The translations under genes and the position numbers were made by a program. Below are positions 1 to 9,404 of a stretch of DNA of 64,000 bases, in pieces (position 1 is the stretch's first letter; each line of letters starts with the position of its first letter). The stretch is taken from contig NZ_CP129968.2 of the NCBI RefSeq assembly GCF_030503875.2, positions 3,622,001 to 3,686,000 of the forward strand. The letters are read 5' to 3'. The notes beneath the pieces are model-generated. The model was not told the origin of the DNA. It ran no database searches and saw nothing but the letters and a program-made list of their open reading frames with translations. Origin of the DNA: Marivirga arenosa. GTDB lineage: Bacteria > Bacteroidota > Bacteroidia > Cytophagales > Cyclobacteriaceae.

Positions 1-274
1 CAGTATGATAATCTGATCTTCCGCTTCCTAGTTGGTCAAAAAGTATAACTTTTCGGCTCTTATTTTGGGGGCTTAATTTGTAGAAATACCGATGAGTTCC
101 TCCGGGGCCACCATGCAGTGTTAAGATAGGAGTTCCATCTCCTTCTCCCATTACTTTATACCAAATCTCCCCTCCTTCAACTTTAACTTTCCCTTCATGA
201 GGTTTTAAACTTTCATTTTTCTGGCACCCAAAAAATAGAATTGTAAAAACCGCTGCTACTAAAAATCTCTTCAT
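1..274 (-). CDS. alpha/beta hydrolase, prolyl-iminopeptidase-like lipoprotein (3' end outside window)
   Basis: The N-terminal 91 codons of a leftward gene are visible; the rest lies beyond the left edge. The start ATG is followed by a short hydrophobic segment ending in FFGCQ, a lipoprotein signal with the lipidated Cys at about residue 17. Then come TLHGGPGG (about residues 51-58) and LFDQLGSGRSD (about 78-88). HGGPGG is the oxyanion-hole signature of the proline iminopeptidase branch of peptidase family S33, and DQxGxGxSD is also typical. The product is probably an envelope-anchored hydrolase acting on N-terminal proline peptides or related amides. The catalytic Ser, Asp and His lie outside the window, so activity cannot be judged. 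Confidence 0.85.
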   Translation of the reverse strand, partial: MKRFLVAAVFTILFFGCQKNESLKPHEGKVKVEGGEIWYKVMGEGDGTPILTLHGGPGGTHRYFYKLSPQNKSRKVILFDQLGSGRSDYHT

Positions 275-343
275 ACCTTATTTTTCAATTAAATCTCAAA
301 TTAATAAATATAAAATTAAAAATAGAAGTAGAAATTATAGACA

Positions 344-378
344 TAAAAAAAGCGTATGAGACAAGGCCCCATACGCTT
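344..378 (-). terminator. rho-independent terminator after the subtilisin gene
   Basis: An 8-bp stem (AGCGTATG at 351-358 pairing with 370-377) is followed, reading leftward, by a run of seven T. It lies about 20 bases past the stop codon of the protease gene, which separates that gene from the hydrolase further left. Confidence 0.8.
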
Positions 379-398
379 CATATTTAATTAATTTAAAC

Positions 399-3300
399 TT
401 ACTTAACCATGAAATTAGCACTCACCGCTTCTTTAACGGTATGAGCTTTAAGAATATACATTCCTTTCTCTAAGGTACTAACATCAATAACATTTAATTC
501 GTCTGCAGTAGAAATAGTTCTGATCAATGCACCATTGCTGCTGTAAATTTGAATTCCTTTAGAAGCATCAATATTCTTGATATTTACATTCAATTTATCA
601 ACAGCTGGGTTTGGATACATATTATAAACTGAAATATTATCTTCTTTCCCTAATAATTCAGAACCTAAGTCAGCCATTGCAAAATTAGCAGGACTATCTG
701 TGATATTTATGGTATAATCTTCCACCTCACCGTATGAGAATACTTCACAAGGAGTAGCTTCTGCATTATACTTCATCGTTACTCTCATTCTTGTAGTACC
801 TGTTAAAGCAGTAGAAGGAATATTTAAGGTTGCACTTAGTAAATTGCTGCTGCTTGATGATCCGTTTACTAATCTTTCACCAGATGAGAAAGTACCATCC
901 TGATTTAAATCAACCCAGATGCTCCAGTATTCAGTATAACTGCTTCCGCTAAATGCAGCTTGAACGTTCATAGAAGTAGCTGCACCTCTCTGTACATTTG
1001 CTACCTGGCTAGTGAAATCAGCATATCCACCATTGTCTCCACTTGTATTGTCAATAGAACCTAATACTACTCTCTGAATCCATTCGTAGCTAGAGTTATT
1101 TCCGCTTGAATTACAATAAGTAATTACAACTGGTGCATCCGTAGTAAAGAAACTAGAAGATGAATAAGCACTATTACTGCTTGAACAGTTACTTCTAACC
1201 TGCCATTCATATTGAGTTTCAGCAGATAATCCACTAACACCAGTTGAATTTGAAGAAGAAGCTAAAGTGGTCCAAGTAGAAGTTCCGTTTACTCTAATTC
1301 TTAATGTATAATCATTGGCAGCGCTTTCGCTCGACCATGATAAGGTAGCCGTATTTTCACCTATACTTGAAGCTGATAAGCTAGTAGGTACAGTACATAC
1401 TTCAGGAGTACCTTCGGTAATATTAACTGTATAATCCTCAACTTCACCGTATGAGAATGATTCACATGCAGTTGGCACGCCATTATACTTCATTGACACT
1501 CTCATAGTGGTATTACCAGAAAGAGCTGATGCAGGAACTGTAAAGCTTCCGCTTACTGGTGTAGCTTGAGTAGCAGATTGCGTCCAAACTTGCTCACCAG
1601 CGTCAGAGAAATCTCCATCCTGATTATAATCAATCCATACACTATAACCTTCACTGTAAACAGTACCTGTCCATTCCGGAGTAACCGTAATAGTTGCAGG
1701 ATCCCCTTTACCTAAATTAGTTGATTGAGAAGTGAAATCAGCATAACCAGAAGCAGCAGCACCAGAAGAATTATCTAAACTTCCTAACTGTACTCTACCA
1801 ATATACTCATCTGCCACGCTGTTTCCATTAGAATTACAATATACTAATTGAACTTCAGTAGTAGTGAAATTAATACTTGCCGAATAAGCAGAATTTGTTC
1901 CGCCAGAACATTTGCTTCTCACTTGTGCTTGATATTGAGTAGTTGCACTTAAACCTGTTAAAGTAACAGAGCTAGCAGAAACGCTTTCTACAGTCCAAGT
2001 TGAAGTACCAGCTTGTCTGTATCGAACATCATAAGTAGCACCCGTAACTGCATCCCAACTTAAATCAGCTGAGTTAGAACCTACATTTGATGATCCTAAA
2101 TTAGTTGGTGTAGTAGCCTCACAAACAACTGGAGTACCCGATACACCAGTTACAATTAATGAGAAATTTTGGCTGCCACTATTTAAAGACCCCTTATGAG
2201 TAACTGTAATAGTATAAGTACCACTTGCATTATTTATATCAACTCTCTCGTAAGGATCTACATTATTATCACCTTTAGCATTGCTATTTACGCCTGTTAA
2301 TCTGTATGGCTGATAGGTATTTGAACTTTGAGTTACTCTGATATCTAAATCATTTACTAAAACTGGAGTACTTAAATTAGTTGTACCCGTGTTTGCAGTT
2401 CCTCCTAAATCAGTCCATGAAATTGACGCTAATAACGGACTAACACCATCAGACTCTACCGTGATAGTATAAGATTCACCATTATTTAAAGTTAATTCTT
2501 CAATTTTACTTTCATTGCCAGCTGCAGTAATCGTTTCAGCAGCTCTTTTAGTATTCATTAATCCCCATCCAAAAACAGCATCAGGACCTGTGATCCCTGC
2601 ATCATCTGCAGTATGAAGTGCTAATCCTTTAAGAGTAGCCGCTCTCATATAATTACCAAAAACATTGTTAGCATGCTCTTGTAATAATAATAAGCTACCT
2701 GCTACATTTGGAGAAGCCATTGAAGTACCTGTAATGGAGTTATAAGCAGTATTACTACTTTCATAAGTTGAATACACGCCAGTACCGTTACCTGTAATAT
2801 CTGGCTTAATTCTGTAATCATCAGTAGGACCTTCACTCGAAGAGCTATTTATGGCAACCGCAACTAAATTACCATTAGCATCAATATTTGCGTCCTGAGC
2901 GTTAGCCACAACCATATTGTTTTTAGCCGTTGAATGACCTGATAATTTATCGAATGAGCTATTACCACCTAATGGGCTACCATTATAACTGTTTTGGTTT
3001 CCATCATTACCGGCAGCTACAACCATCATGTAATAAGGTGAATTATACATTAGATTATCCCAATCTCTTGATTCCGCAATGTAAGCACCAAAATACCAAT
3101 CAGGTAATTGATCACCTCTATATCCATAAGAGTGGTTAGATATTAACATACCTCCTGCAGCGGCAGATGTAGCTTCAGATAAATCGTTATTCCAATCATA
3201 CCCTACTGCATTTGCATGGGGAGCCATTCCTTTCGCTTGTGGATCAACACCAGATGCTATAATAGTACCTGTAACGTGAGCCGAGTGATAATTCAATGTG

Positions 3301-3776
3301 GTAGTTCCATCTCCGATAGAAAACCTATTTGTACCACCTGCTCCATCATACTCTTGGTGAGAAGCTCTTGCAAGGCCCCCATCCCAAACATGAGCAGTCA
3401 TGTCATCACCCATTAAGTTTAGGCCTAAGCCTCCACCAGAGTTTAACCAATTAGCTCTTGTTGATCTTGCTGCATCTACATTGTAAGTGATATAATAAAT
3501 GGGTTCTCCACTAGGGGTCAGCTTTTGTAATTCAGCTATTCTTCCATCATCAAACTGCATTCTAACTTCCCAACCTTTTTGTTTGGCAACTTTTATAGCC
3601 TGCTCCTTTTCTTTTTTTGCTTTGGTTGCAAAATCAACTTCAAGTTGTTTTAGTGTTTGAATATTATACTGATTAGAAATTTTCTTCCTCTGTTGCAATG
3701 TTTGAGCCATTGCTGTGCTTGTGAGCAACACGCAAGCAAGCACCAAAAAATTTAGTCTAGTAAAAATTGTTCTCAT
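399..3776 (-). CDS. secreted S8 subtilisin-like protease with tandem FN3-GEVED units and T9SS sorting tail
   Basis: This 1125-residue extracellular serine protease starts with a signal peptide (residues 1-24, cleavage after AMA). The subtilase domain spans about 120-420 with the triad Asp132 (VWDGG), His167 (HSAHVTG) and Ser352 (GTSMASPN); Asn257 in AAGNDG is the likely oxyanion residue. A jelly-roll-like domain follows at about 425-545. Next come two FN3 + GEVED units, each GEVED domain ending in GEVEDYT(V/I)NIT. The C-terminal 75 residues (YNMYPNPAVDKLNV...) form a type A type IX secretion sorting domain, so it should cross the outer membrane and be anchored or released. It probably digests external protein. 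It is monocistronic with its own terminator, and the ATG is unambiguous. Confidence 0.95.
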   Translation of the reverse strand: MRTIFTRLNFLVLACVLLTSTAMAQTLQQRKKISNQYNIQTLKQLEVDFATKAKKEKEQAIKVAKQKGWEVRMQFDDGRIAELQKLTPSGEPIYYITYNVDAARSTRANWLNSGGGLGLNLMGDDMTAHVWDGGLARASHQEYDGAGGTNRFSIGDGTTTLNYHSAHVTGTIIASGVDPQAKGMAPHANAVGYDWNNDLSEATSAAAGGMLISNHSYGYRGDQLPDWYFGAYIAESRDWDNLMYNSPYYMMVVAAGNDGNQNSYNGSPLGGNSSFDKLSGHSTAKNNMVVANAQDANIDANGNLVAVAINSSSSEGPTDDYRIKPDITGNGTGVYSTYESSNTAYNSITGTSMASPNVAGSLLLLQEHANNVFGNYMRAATLKGLALHTADDAGITGPDAVFGWGLMNTKRAAETITAAGNESKIEELTLNNGESYTITVESDGVSPLLASISWTDLGGTANTGTTNLSTPVLVNDLDIRVTQSSNTYQPYRLTGVNSNAKGDNNVDPYERVDINNASGTYTITVTHKGSLNSGSQNFSLIVTGVSGTPVVCEATTPTNLGSSNVGSNSADLSWDAVTGATYDVRYRQAGTSTWTVESVSASSVTLTGLSATTQYQAQVRSKCSGGTNSAYSASINFTTTEVQLVYCNSNGNSVADEYIGRVQLGSLDNSSGAAASGYADFTSQSTNLGKGDPATITVTPEWTGTVYSEGYSVWIDYNQDGDFSDAGEQVWTQSATQATPVSGSFTVPASALSGNTTMRVSMKYNGVPTACESFSYGEVEDYTVNITEGTPEVCTVPTSLSASSIGENTATLSWSSESAANDYTLRIRVNGTSTWTTLASSSNSTGVSGLSAETQYEWQVRSNCSSSNSAYSSSSFFTTDAPVVITYCNSSGNNSSYEWIQRVVLGSIDNTSGDNGGYADFTSQVANVQRGAATSMNVQAAFSGSSYTEYWSIWVDLNQDGTFSSGERLVNGSSSSSNLLSATLNIPSTALTGTTRMRVTMKYNAEATPCEVFSYGEVEDYTINITDSPANFAMADLGSELLGKEDNISVYNMYPNPAVDKLNVNIKNIDASKGIQIYSSNGALIRTISTADELNVIDVSTLEKGMYILKAHTVKEAVSANFMVK

Positions 3777-4391
3777 GTGATTTAGTTTAGGTTTAAAAAT
3801 TATTGTTAGTTAGTGATAAAAAATTTATAATATAATTATTCTAATATTTACATGTGTTTAAATTTATATTTTTAACTGAATACTCTTCCCAAATGTCAAT
3901 CGAGACTTTTAATACACTCAATAAAATTAATGTAAGTACATTATATGTATTTGATATTTTACTAAAAGAAACGATACAATAGTTATTAAATAAACTGAAG
4001 GGTTTAGGGAGCATTAGGGTCAGGTTTTGATCTTGATATTTGAACTTTTAATTGCATACAATTACAATTATAAGAATAATATTCTGTAAATCTAAAATTT
4101 TACGCAACATATCACTTTCAATTTTACGAGCTAATAAATATATACTTATGTAAAAACTAAGTTTAAACCATTATAAAACAGAAATTAAACCTATGTAAGT
4201 TTTTAATTTTTTTTCATATTTTTTATTAATGATCCTAACGGAAAAGTTATATAAATCTAAAAGAGATAAAATATCTACAAAACATACTATTATTGAATAA
4301 TTCCTATATATTGACTTATCAATTCAAGATAACAATAAACAAAATCATAGAATTTGATTTAAATTGTATTTCCAAACAACTCATCAGTACC
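3777..4391. other. 615-bp AT-rich divergent intergenic region without a gene
   Basis: This stretch separates the divergent subtilisin and serine hydrolase genes. No credible ORF, tRNA or stable hairpin is seen. One 14-bp palindrome, AATGTA-AG-TACATT at 3929-3942, could be an operator. Near matches to the TAnnTTTG promoter element occur (for example GATATTTG near 4036), but none is exact. Confidence 0.6.
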
Positions 4392-5528
4392 ATGAAGAAA
4401 ACACTTTTAGTATTTATAGTATGCTCATTATTCTTTTCAGAATTATTCAGCCAGTATTATCCTGATCAAAATTGGGAAAGAAAATCTGCAAAAGAACTAA
4501 AGCTTAATCAAGCATTATTAGATAGCGCAGTATCTGTGGCTGAAAATAATGAAAACGCTGTTAATAAAGATTTAAGAATTGCCATCATGGAAGCCTTTTC
4601 ACGTGAGCCTGATTTTGAAATACTGGGGGAAGTAAAAGAAAGAGGTGGACCTGCAGGCGTGATTATTAAAGATGGATATATAGTAGCTGAGTGGGGCGAT
4701 ATAAACCGAGTGGATATGACCTTCAGTGTAGCCAAAAGTTATTTATCTACTGTAGCTGGACTTGCACTAGACGAGAACTTAATTTCTGACATTAATGATA
4801 AAGCCTACCATTACGTTTGGGATGGCACTTTTTCAGGAGCTCACAATAAAAAAATCACTTGGGATCATTTATTAACGCAATCCTCTGATTGGTCGGGTCA
4901 ACAGTTCGGATTGTATGATTGGGCCGACAGACCCCCAAGAGAAGGTGAAATTGATGATTGGAGAGCCAGAAAGCTTAATGAACCTGGTACTTTCTATAAA
5001 TATAATGACGTTAGAGTTAATGTATTAGCCTATTCACTATTACAAGTTTGGAGAAAACCATTGCCAGTGGTTTTAAAAGAAAAGATCATGGATCCTATAG
5101 GCGCATCTACAACCTGGCGATGGTTAGGCTATGATAATTCTTATGTGAATGTTGATGGATTAAAAGTACAGTCTGTTAGCGGTGGTGGTCATTTTGGTGG
5201 CGGTATATTTATCAATTCATTAGATCATGCCAGATTTGGATTACTATTCTTAAGAAATGGTAAATGGGGCAATAAACAACTAATATCTGAAGACTGGGTG
5301 AAAAGTGTTCAAGAATCTTCAACCGCAAACCCAGACTATGGTTATTTATGGTGGAACAATAGCCAGGAAAAATGGGAGGGTGTATCCAAAGATGTTTATT
5401 ATGCAGCTGGTTTTGGTGGAAACTATATTATCATCGATGAAAAAAATGATATGGTGGTAGTAAGCAGATGGATAGACAACTCGAAGATTGATGATGTGAT
5501 GAGATTATTACAGGAGGCAGTGAAATGA
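4392..5528 (+). CDS. secreted serine hydrolase, class C beta-lactamase/PBP-like family
   Basis: A 378-residue protein of the beta-lactamase-related serine hydrolase family (esterases, D-aminopeptidases, PBP-like enzymes). The ATG at 4392 is preferred over an upstream TTG at 4293 because it begins directly with a signal peptide (MKKTLLVFIV..., cleavage near residue 20). Motifs in order are SxxK (Ser112-Val-Ala-Lys115), a Tyr motif at Y204-N-D in place of the usual Y-x-N, and HFGGG near residue 257 in place of the KTG triad. The substrate cannot be told; a true antibiotic beta-lactamase is unlikely. Its stop overlaps the next start in an ATGA, so the two are translationally coupled. Confidence 0.88.
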   Translation: MKKTLLVFIVCSLFFSELFSQYYPDQNWERKSAKELKLNQALLDSAVSVAENNENAVNKDLRIAIMEAFSREPDFEILGEVKERGGPAGVIIKDGYIVAEWGDINRVDMTFSVAKSYLSTVAGLALDENLISDINDKAYHYVWDGTFSGAHNKKITWDHLLTQSSDWSGQQFGLYDWADRPPREGEIDDWRARKLNEPGTFYKYNDVRVNVLAYSLLQVWRKPLPVVLKEKIMDPIGASTTWRWLGYDNSYVNVDGLKVQSVSGGGHFGGGIFINSLDHARFGLLFLRNGKWGNKQLISEDWVKSVQESSTANPDYGYLWWNNSQEKWEGVSKDVYYAAGFGGNYIIIDEKNDMVVVSRWIDNSKIDDVMRLLQEAVK

Positions 5529-6130
5529 AGTACTACTCATTATATCTTTTTGTTTCATGTTTATTGATTCAGCCATTATCCATTTCAGCACAATCTACTT
5601 TTCAGAATGGTTATATTGTTACTAATGAAAACGACACTATATTCGGTCAAATAAAGGATCGAAGTGCAGAACCTTTTGGAGAAATATTCAAAAAGGTTAA
5701 AATGAAAAAAAAGTGGATTTTCTATAAAAAGTATAGCCCAAGAAGTATCAAAAGCTATAAGATTGGTGATAAAACCTATGAATCTATTTGGTACGATAGC
5801 TATACAGAACTTTTTTCCATATTTCACATAAGCAAAGCAGACCAAGGCGAAAAAACCTTTATGCGCCTAGCGGTAGATGGGGAACTGAAATTATACTGGA
5901 AAGAGTATAGAGATCACGCTAATAGTGATGGCTATGAAATAGCCATCCCCTTTTTCAAAAAAACAAATTCTTATGAAATGGTAAGAGTAACCCAGGGTGT
6001 TTTAGGATTTAAGAAAAAGCTATTACGGAATTTCTTTTCAGACTGCCCATCAATAGTAGAGAAAATTGACAATGGTGACTTTGAAGTGCCGGAACAAATA
6101 GCTCTTTATTACAATTCAAGCTGCAACTAA
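5525..6130 (+). CDS. secreted protein of unknown function, coupled to the serine hydrolase
   Basis: This 201-residue protein has a signal peptide (about residues 1-22, cleavage after SISA). The mature part opens with NGYIVTNENDTIFGQIKD, an N-terminal pattern common in uncharacterised Bacteroidota envelope proteins, followed by a lysine-rich segment and predicted beta strands. There are no catalytic motifs I recognise. It overlaps the upstream hydrolase gene by 4 bases, so the two are co-expressed and may act together in the periplasm. Two cysteines near the C-terminus (SDCPS and SSCN) could form a disulfide. Its function is unknown. Confidence 0.75.
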   Translation: MKYYSLYLFVSCLLIQPLSISAQSTFQNGYIVTNENDTIFGQIKDRSAEPFGEIFKKVKMKKKWIFYKKYSPRSIKSYKIGDKTYESIWYDSYTELFSIFHISKADQGEKTFMRLAVDGELKLYWKEYRDHANSDGYEIAIPFFKKTNSYEMVRVTQGVLGFKKKLLRNFFSDCPSIVEKIDNGDFEVPEQIALYYNSSCN

Positions 6131-6137
6131 AGGCTGA

Positions 6138-7145
6138 TTATAATGTAAATTTCAACTTTGTAAAGCTTTTAAACCCTTTCAAAAAATAGGCTATAATTAT
6201 AGAGCGTGAAAATACTTCAGGGTGAGTAAAACCTTCCTTTTCATTTTGGGAATACTTTTTACTCATTTTTCGGAAATCACGATGTGCTTTACTTATAGAT
6301 TTAGCATTTGAATACTTCCCTACTACCGTAAGCTGAATAAAGGCTATATAATCAAGTATTGTTCTTTTGAATTTAATTTTTACAAATTCTTTTTGGCTTA
6401 AATTCTTATAAAGCAATAACCAGTTATTTCTAAAATTAAGATAGGTTTTAAAAGGACTTTCGGTATTTAAGGTTCCACCCCCAACATGATAAACCGTACT
6501 TTTCCCACAATAGTAAATCTGTTTTCCTCTGTTTTTAGCTCGCCAGCAAAAATCTATCTCTTCCATGTGAGCGAAAAATTCAGCGTCAAGCTCGCCTAAT
6601 TCATGAAAATCTTTTGCTCGTACGAATAAACACGCCCCGGTAGCCCAAAAAACCGATCGATTATCATCATATTGGCCTTGATCCTTCTCTAAAGTAGAAA
6701 AGATACGGCCTCTACAAAAAGGATAACCTAAAAAATCTATATAACCACCTGCAGCACCAGCATATTCAAAATATTTTTTATTATGAAAAGACCTAATTTT
6801 AGGTTGACAGGCTGCAATTTCTGTATTCTCATCCATGAGTTCAACCACAGGTTCAATCCATGATTTTGTAGTTTCAACATCAGAATTAAGCAACACATAA
6901 TACTCTGCTTCTACATATTTAAACGCATAGTTATAACCACCAGCATAACCTAAATTTTCAGGTATCTTAATAAGTTGAATTTCAGGAAACTGAGATTCTA
7001 AGAAGTGAACAGAATCATCAGTTGAGGCATTGTCAGCCACAATCACCTGATAAGGGCTTGAGTTTTCTAATACATTAGGCAGAAATTGTTCAAGATAATT
7101 TCTGCCATTATAATTTAATATTACTACTGCTACTTTATTAGCCAT
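6138..7145 (-). CDS. family 2 glycosyltransferase
   Basis: This 335-residue GT-A fold transferase is of the rhamnosyltransferase-like GT2 type. It opens with VAVVILNYNGRNYLEQFLP and has DNASTDDS (nucleotide-sugar binding), LLNSDVE (DxD-equivalent) and HMEEIDFCWRAK, the acceptor-side acidic motif. No transmembrane segment is evident, so it is a cytoplasmic or peripheral enzyme for surface polysaccharide or glycolipid. It is not in a polysaccharide cluster: its start overlaps the 3' end of the YbaB gene by 8 bases, which places it at the tail of that transcript. The donor and acceptor sugars cannot be deduced. Confidence 0.93.
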   Translation of the reverse strand: MANKVAVVILNYNGRNYLEQFLPNVLENSSPYQVIVADNASTDDSVHFLESQFPEIQLIKIPENLGYAGGYNYAFKYVEAEYYVLLNSDVETTKSWIEPVVELMDENTEIAACQPKIRSFHNKKYFEYAGAAGGYIDFLGYPFCRGRIFSTLEKDQGQYDDNRSVFWATGACLFVRAKDFHELGELDAEFFAHMEEIDFCWRAKNRGKQIYYCGKSTVYHVGGGTLNTESPFKTYLNFRNNWLLLYKNLSQKEFVKIKFKRTILDYIAFIQLTVVGKYSNAKSISKAHRDFRKMSKKYSQNEKEGFTHPEVFSRSIIIAYFLKGFKSFTKLKFTL

Positions 7146-7476
7146 TGAACATATTACCTAAGTCCATTCCAGGTATATTAGGCAATACCCCATCAGTAGC
7201 TTTTTTCATTTCTTCTTTAGCAAGACCATCTACCTCTTCCATAGCTTTATTTACAGCCGCTACAGTCAAATCTTGAATCATTTCCTTGTCTTTATCATTC
7301 ATTAATGATTCATCAATCTCGATGCTGATCACTTGTTTTTTACCATTTACTGTTGCCTTCACCATTCCAGCACCTGCTTCACCATCTGCTGTAATGTGAA
7401 CAAGGTTCTCCTGAGCTTGCTTTACTTTGCCCTGAACCTCTTTAATCTGTCCCATCATTTTCATCATATCAAACAT
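7138..7476 (-). CDS. YbaB/EbfC family nucleoid-associated protein
   Basis: A 112-residue protein with the family layout: an N-terminal helix rich in Met, Gln and Lys (MFDMMKMMGQIKEVQGKVKQ), a central beta region with GMVKATVNGKKQVISIEID, and a C-terminal helix ending in a Gly/Met-rich tail. YbaB proteins are dimeric DNA binders that often sit beside dnaX-recR, which is not the case here. The gene lies 2 bases downstream of the adhesin gene's stop and overlaps the glycosyltransferase gene, so it is part of a leftward run of coupled genes. Confidence 0.93.
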   Translation of the reverse strand: MFDMMKMMGQIKEVQGKVKQAQENLVHITADGEAGAGMVKATVNGKKQVISIEIDESLMNDKDKEMIQDLTVAAVNKAMEEVDGLAKEEMKKATDGVLPNIPGMDLGNMFNG

Positions 7477-7478
7477 AA

Positions 7479-9404
7479 CTATCGAATTAAATTAAATACT
7501 CCACTTTTAAAATACTCTTCACCAAATTCGTCTACAACACGAATTGAATACGCATAGGTTCCCTCAGGAGCAGGGCGATTAGTTAAATATCCATCCCAGC
7601 CTATTTCTATATCATTACTTCTAAATACTAGTCCGCCCCATCTGTTATAGATACTAAATTCAACCTCATTTATAAATTTACCCCTTACTCGTATCACTTC
7701 ATTTAATGCATCACCATTTGGCGTGAAAGCTGATGGAACAGAAAAAATGGAAGGTATCTTAAATCTCACAAGATTAGAAAATGAAGTTAGACCTGTCTCA
7801 GAAACTGCCTGAACCTGGTAAAAAACTAATTGATCATCCGTATCCGTTAAGTCCTCTTGAAAAGTAGTTTCTAAACCTATTTGCTCTCTTGAAATAAGAT
7901 TCAAATCATTATCATATTTTGATAAGAAATAATTCGCGAGATTATTGGAATATCCTGTATATTCATTCCAGTTAAAATTTAGTATGTTGTCGTTTTGATT
8001 TAGTGTCAATAATATGTTTGAAGCTATGGTAGTAACTGGCGATATTCCTCCACAATTATTAGTGTAAGAAACTGAATAATAAAATTCTCTTTCAAAAAAA
8101 GCAAAACCAATATCCGTAAAACTATTTTGCTCTATCTCTGCAATTCTGGTAAAGTCATCTTCAAGCCTTTGCTTTTTATACACTATGAAATTATTAGGAT
8201 TTAGTCCTGCTGGTACTTCCCAGCTTATTTGTAGCTCTGTATCAGATATAACATTCAATGATATTTGATCGATAGGGATAGTAGGTGAGCCTGTAAATGA
8301 AGTTACAGGTTTAATCAATGAAGATATTTCTATTCCTGATTCACTTACAGCTACTATTTGATAATCATCGCTTTGTCCACACAATAAATTCTCATCTAAA
8401 AAGGTGGAACTGCCTGAAAATATCAGTTCACCATTTTTAAAAACTCTACTTTCTTGAAAAGATTGAGAATTCCAACTTAATAAATTCCCTCTTTCCTGTG
8501 CTTGAGCAGCAAACTGAATAGTACACAACTCCTCTGAGCTTAAAGTTTCTCCTGAACATAAGCTTGAAGTAACAATTCTAACGCAGTAGAAATTTCCATC
8601 AATATCTAAGTTCTCAAAAGTATAATTACCTGAAGTTTGCCCACTGATTAGTTGAACATTCTGATAATTATCTTTCCCGTTCTCACTTAATTGTAATTGA
8701 TAAGTTTGGTTTGCGTTCAATGAGTAGGCAATCTCAAAACTTTCATCCGATAGTATTTCTAAACTATTAAGGCTTGCAGCAGATTCTTGTTGATCAATGG
8801 GTATAAAAGATTCAGATGAGGTATTATTTTGACAGTTATTATTTCCAGTTCCATCGAAAAAGGGAGTTATTGATACGGTATATTCTATTTCAGGATCAGC
8901 GTAAGTATGACTTATTGGAAAATCACTGGACTGAACGCCTGTAAGATTAGAACCATCACCAAAATTTATATCATAACGGTCATAAATATCATTTTCTTGA
9001 TTTAAATCAAAAATTGTATTGTCAGTACAATTCGATATTAACACCTCTACGGGTATTGATTCAAATATACTAACCGATATACTGTCATATACTTGATCAT
9101 TTGGCAATTGCCTTAAAAATAATATATCGAAATTTCCTGCGTCATTATAGATAAAGCTGAAATCATCTGAAGACTGTGCTGGATTACCGAAGCATGAATT
9201 ATTTGCTGCTAGATCCGATAAATCAGCATCAAAACAGATAAATACAGTACCTACGGTGTCTGTTGGAGTAAGAGTAATTCTTGTACCTTCACAACCTTTC
9301 AAATAATTTACTGTAAATAAACCATTTTCACTTTCAAAACTTCCTTGAGCTAAAAGTGCAAATGATAAAACAGTAAGAAATATAGATAATAATAGCTTTC
9401 TCAA
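7479..9404 (-). CDS. gliding-motility-associated C-terminal domain (T9SS type B) surface protein
   Basis: A 641-residue secreted multidomain protein. The N-terminal signal peptide (RKLLLSIFLTVLSFALLAQG) begins at a TTG; the frame is closed by an upstream stop with no ATG between. PKD/FN3-like beta domains fill residues about 120-550. The last 85 residues, with FTPNGDALNE, FSIYNRWGGLVFRS, GWDGY and APEGTYAY, form the CHU_C/type B sorting domain used by the type IX secretion system. The role is likely surface adhesion or gliding. The TTG start overlaps the hutH stop (TTGA), so it depends on translational coupling. There is no catalytic domain. Confidence 0.9.
   Translation of the reverse strand: MRKLLLSIFLTVLSFALLAQGSFESENGLFTVNYLKGCEGTRITLTPTDTVGTVFICFDADLSDLAANNSCFGNPAQSSDDFSFIYNDAGNFDILFLRQLPNDQVYDSISVSIFESIPVEVLISNCTDNTIFDLNQENDIYDRYDINFGDGSNLTGVQSSDFPISHTYADPEIEYTVSITPFFDGTGNNNCQNNTSSESFIPIDQQESAASLNSLEILSDESFEIAYSLNANQTYQLQLSENGKDNYQNVQLISGQTSGNYTFENLDIDGNFYCVRIVTSSLCSGETLSSEELCTIQFAAQAQERGNLLSWNSQSFQESRVFKNGELIFSGSSTFLDENLLCGQSDDYQIVAVSESGIEISSLIKPVTSFTGSPTIPIDQISLNVISDTELQISWEVPAGLNPNNFIVYKKQRLEDDFTRIAEIEQNSFTDIGFAFFEREFYYSVSYTNNCGGISPVTTIASNILLTLNQNDNILNFNWNEYTGYSNNLANYFLSKYDNDLNLISREQIGLETTFQEDLTDTDDQLVFYQVQAVSETGLTSFSNLVRFKIPSIFSVPSAFTPNGDALNEVIRVRGKFINEVEFSIYNRWGGLVFRSNDIEIGWDGYLTNRPAPEGTYAYSIRVVDEFGEEYFKSGVFNLIR

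Noticed and set aside
4392..5528. Antibiotic-hydrolysing class C beta-lactamase
   Set aside because: The SxxK motif is present, but the second motif is YND and the last is HFGGG; these fit esterase or peptidase-like relatives rather than AmpC.
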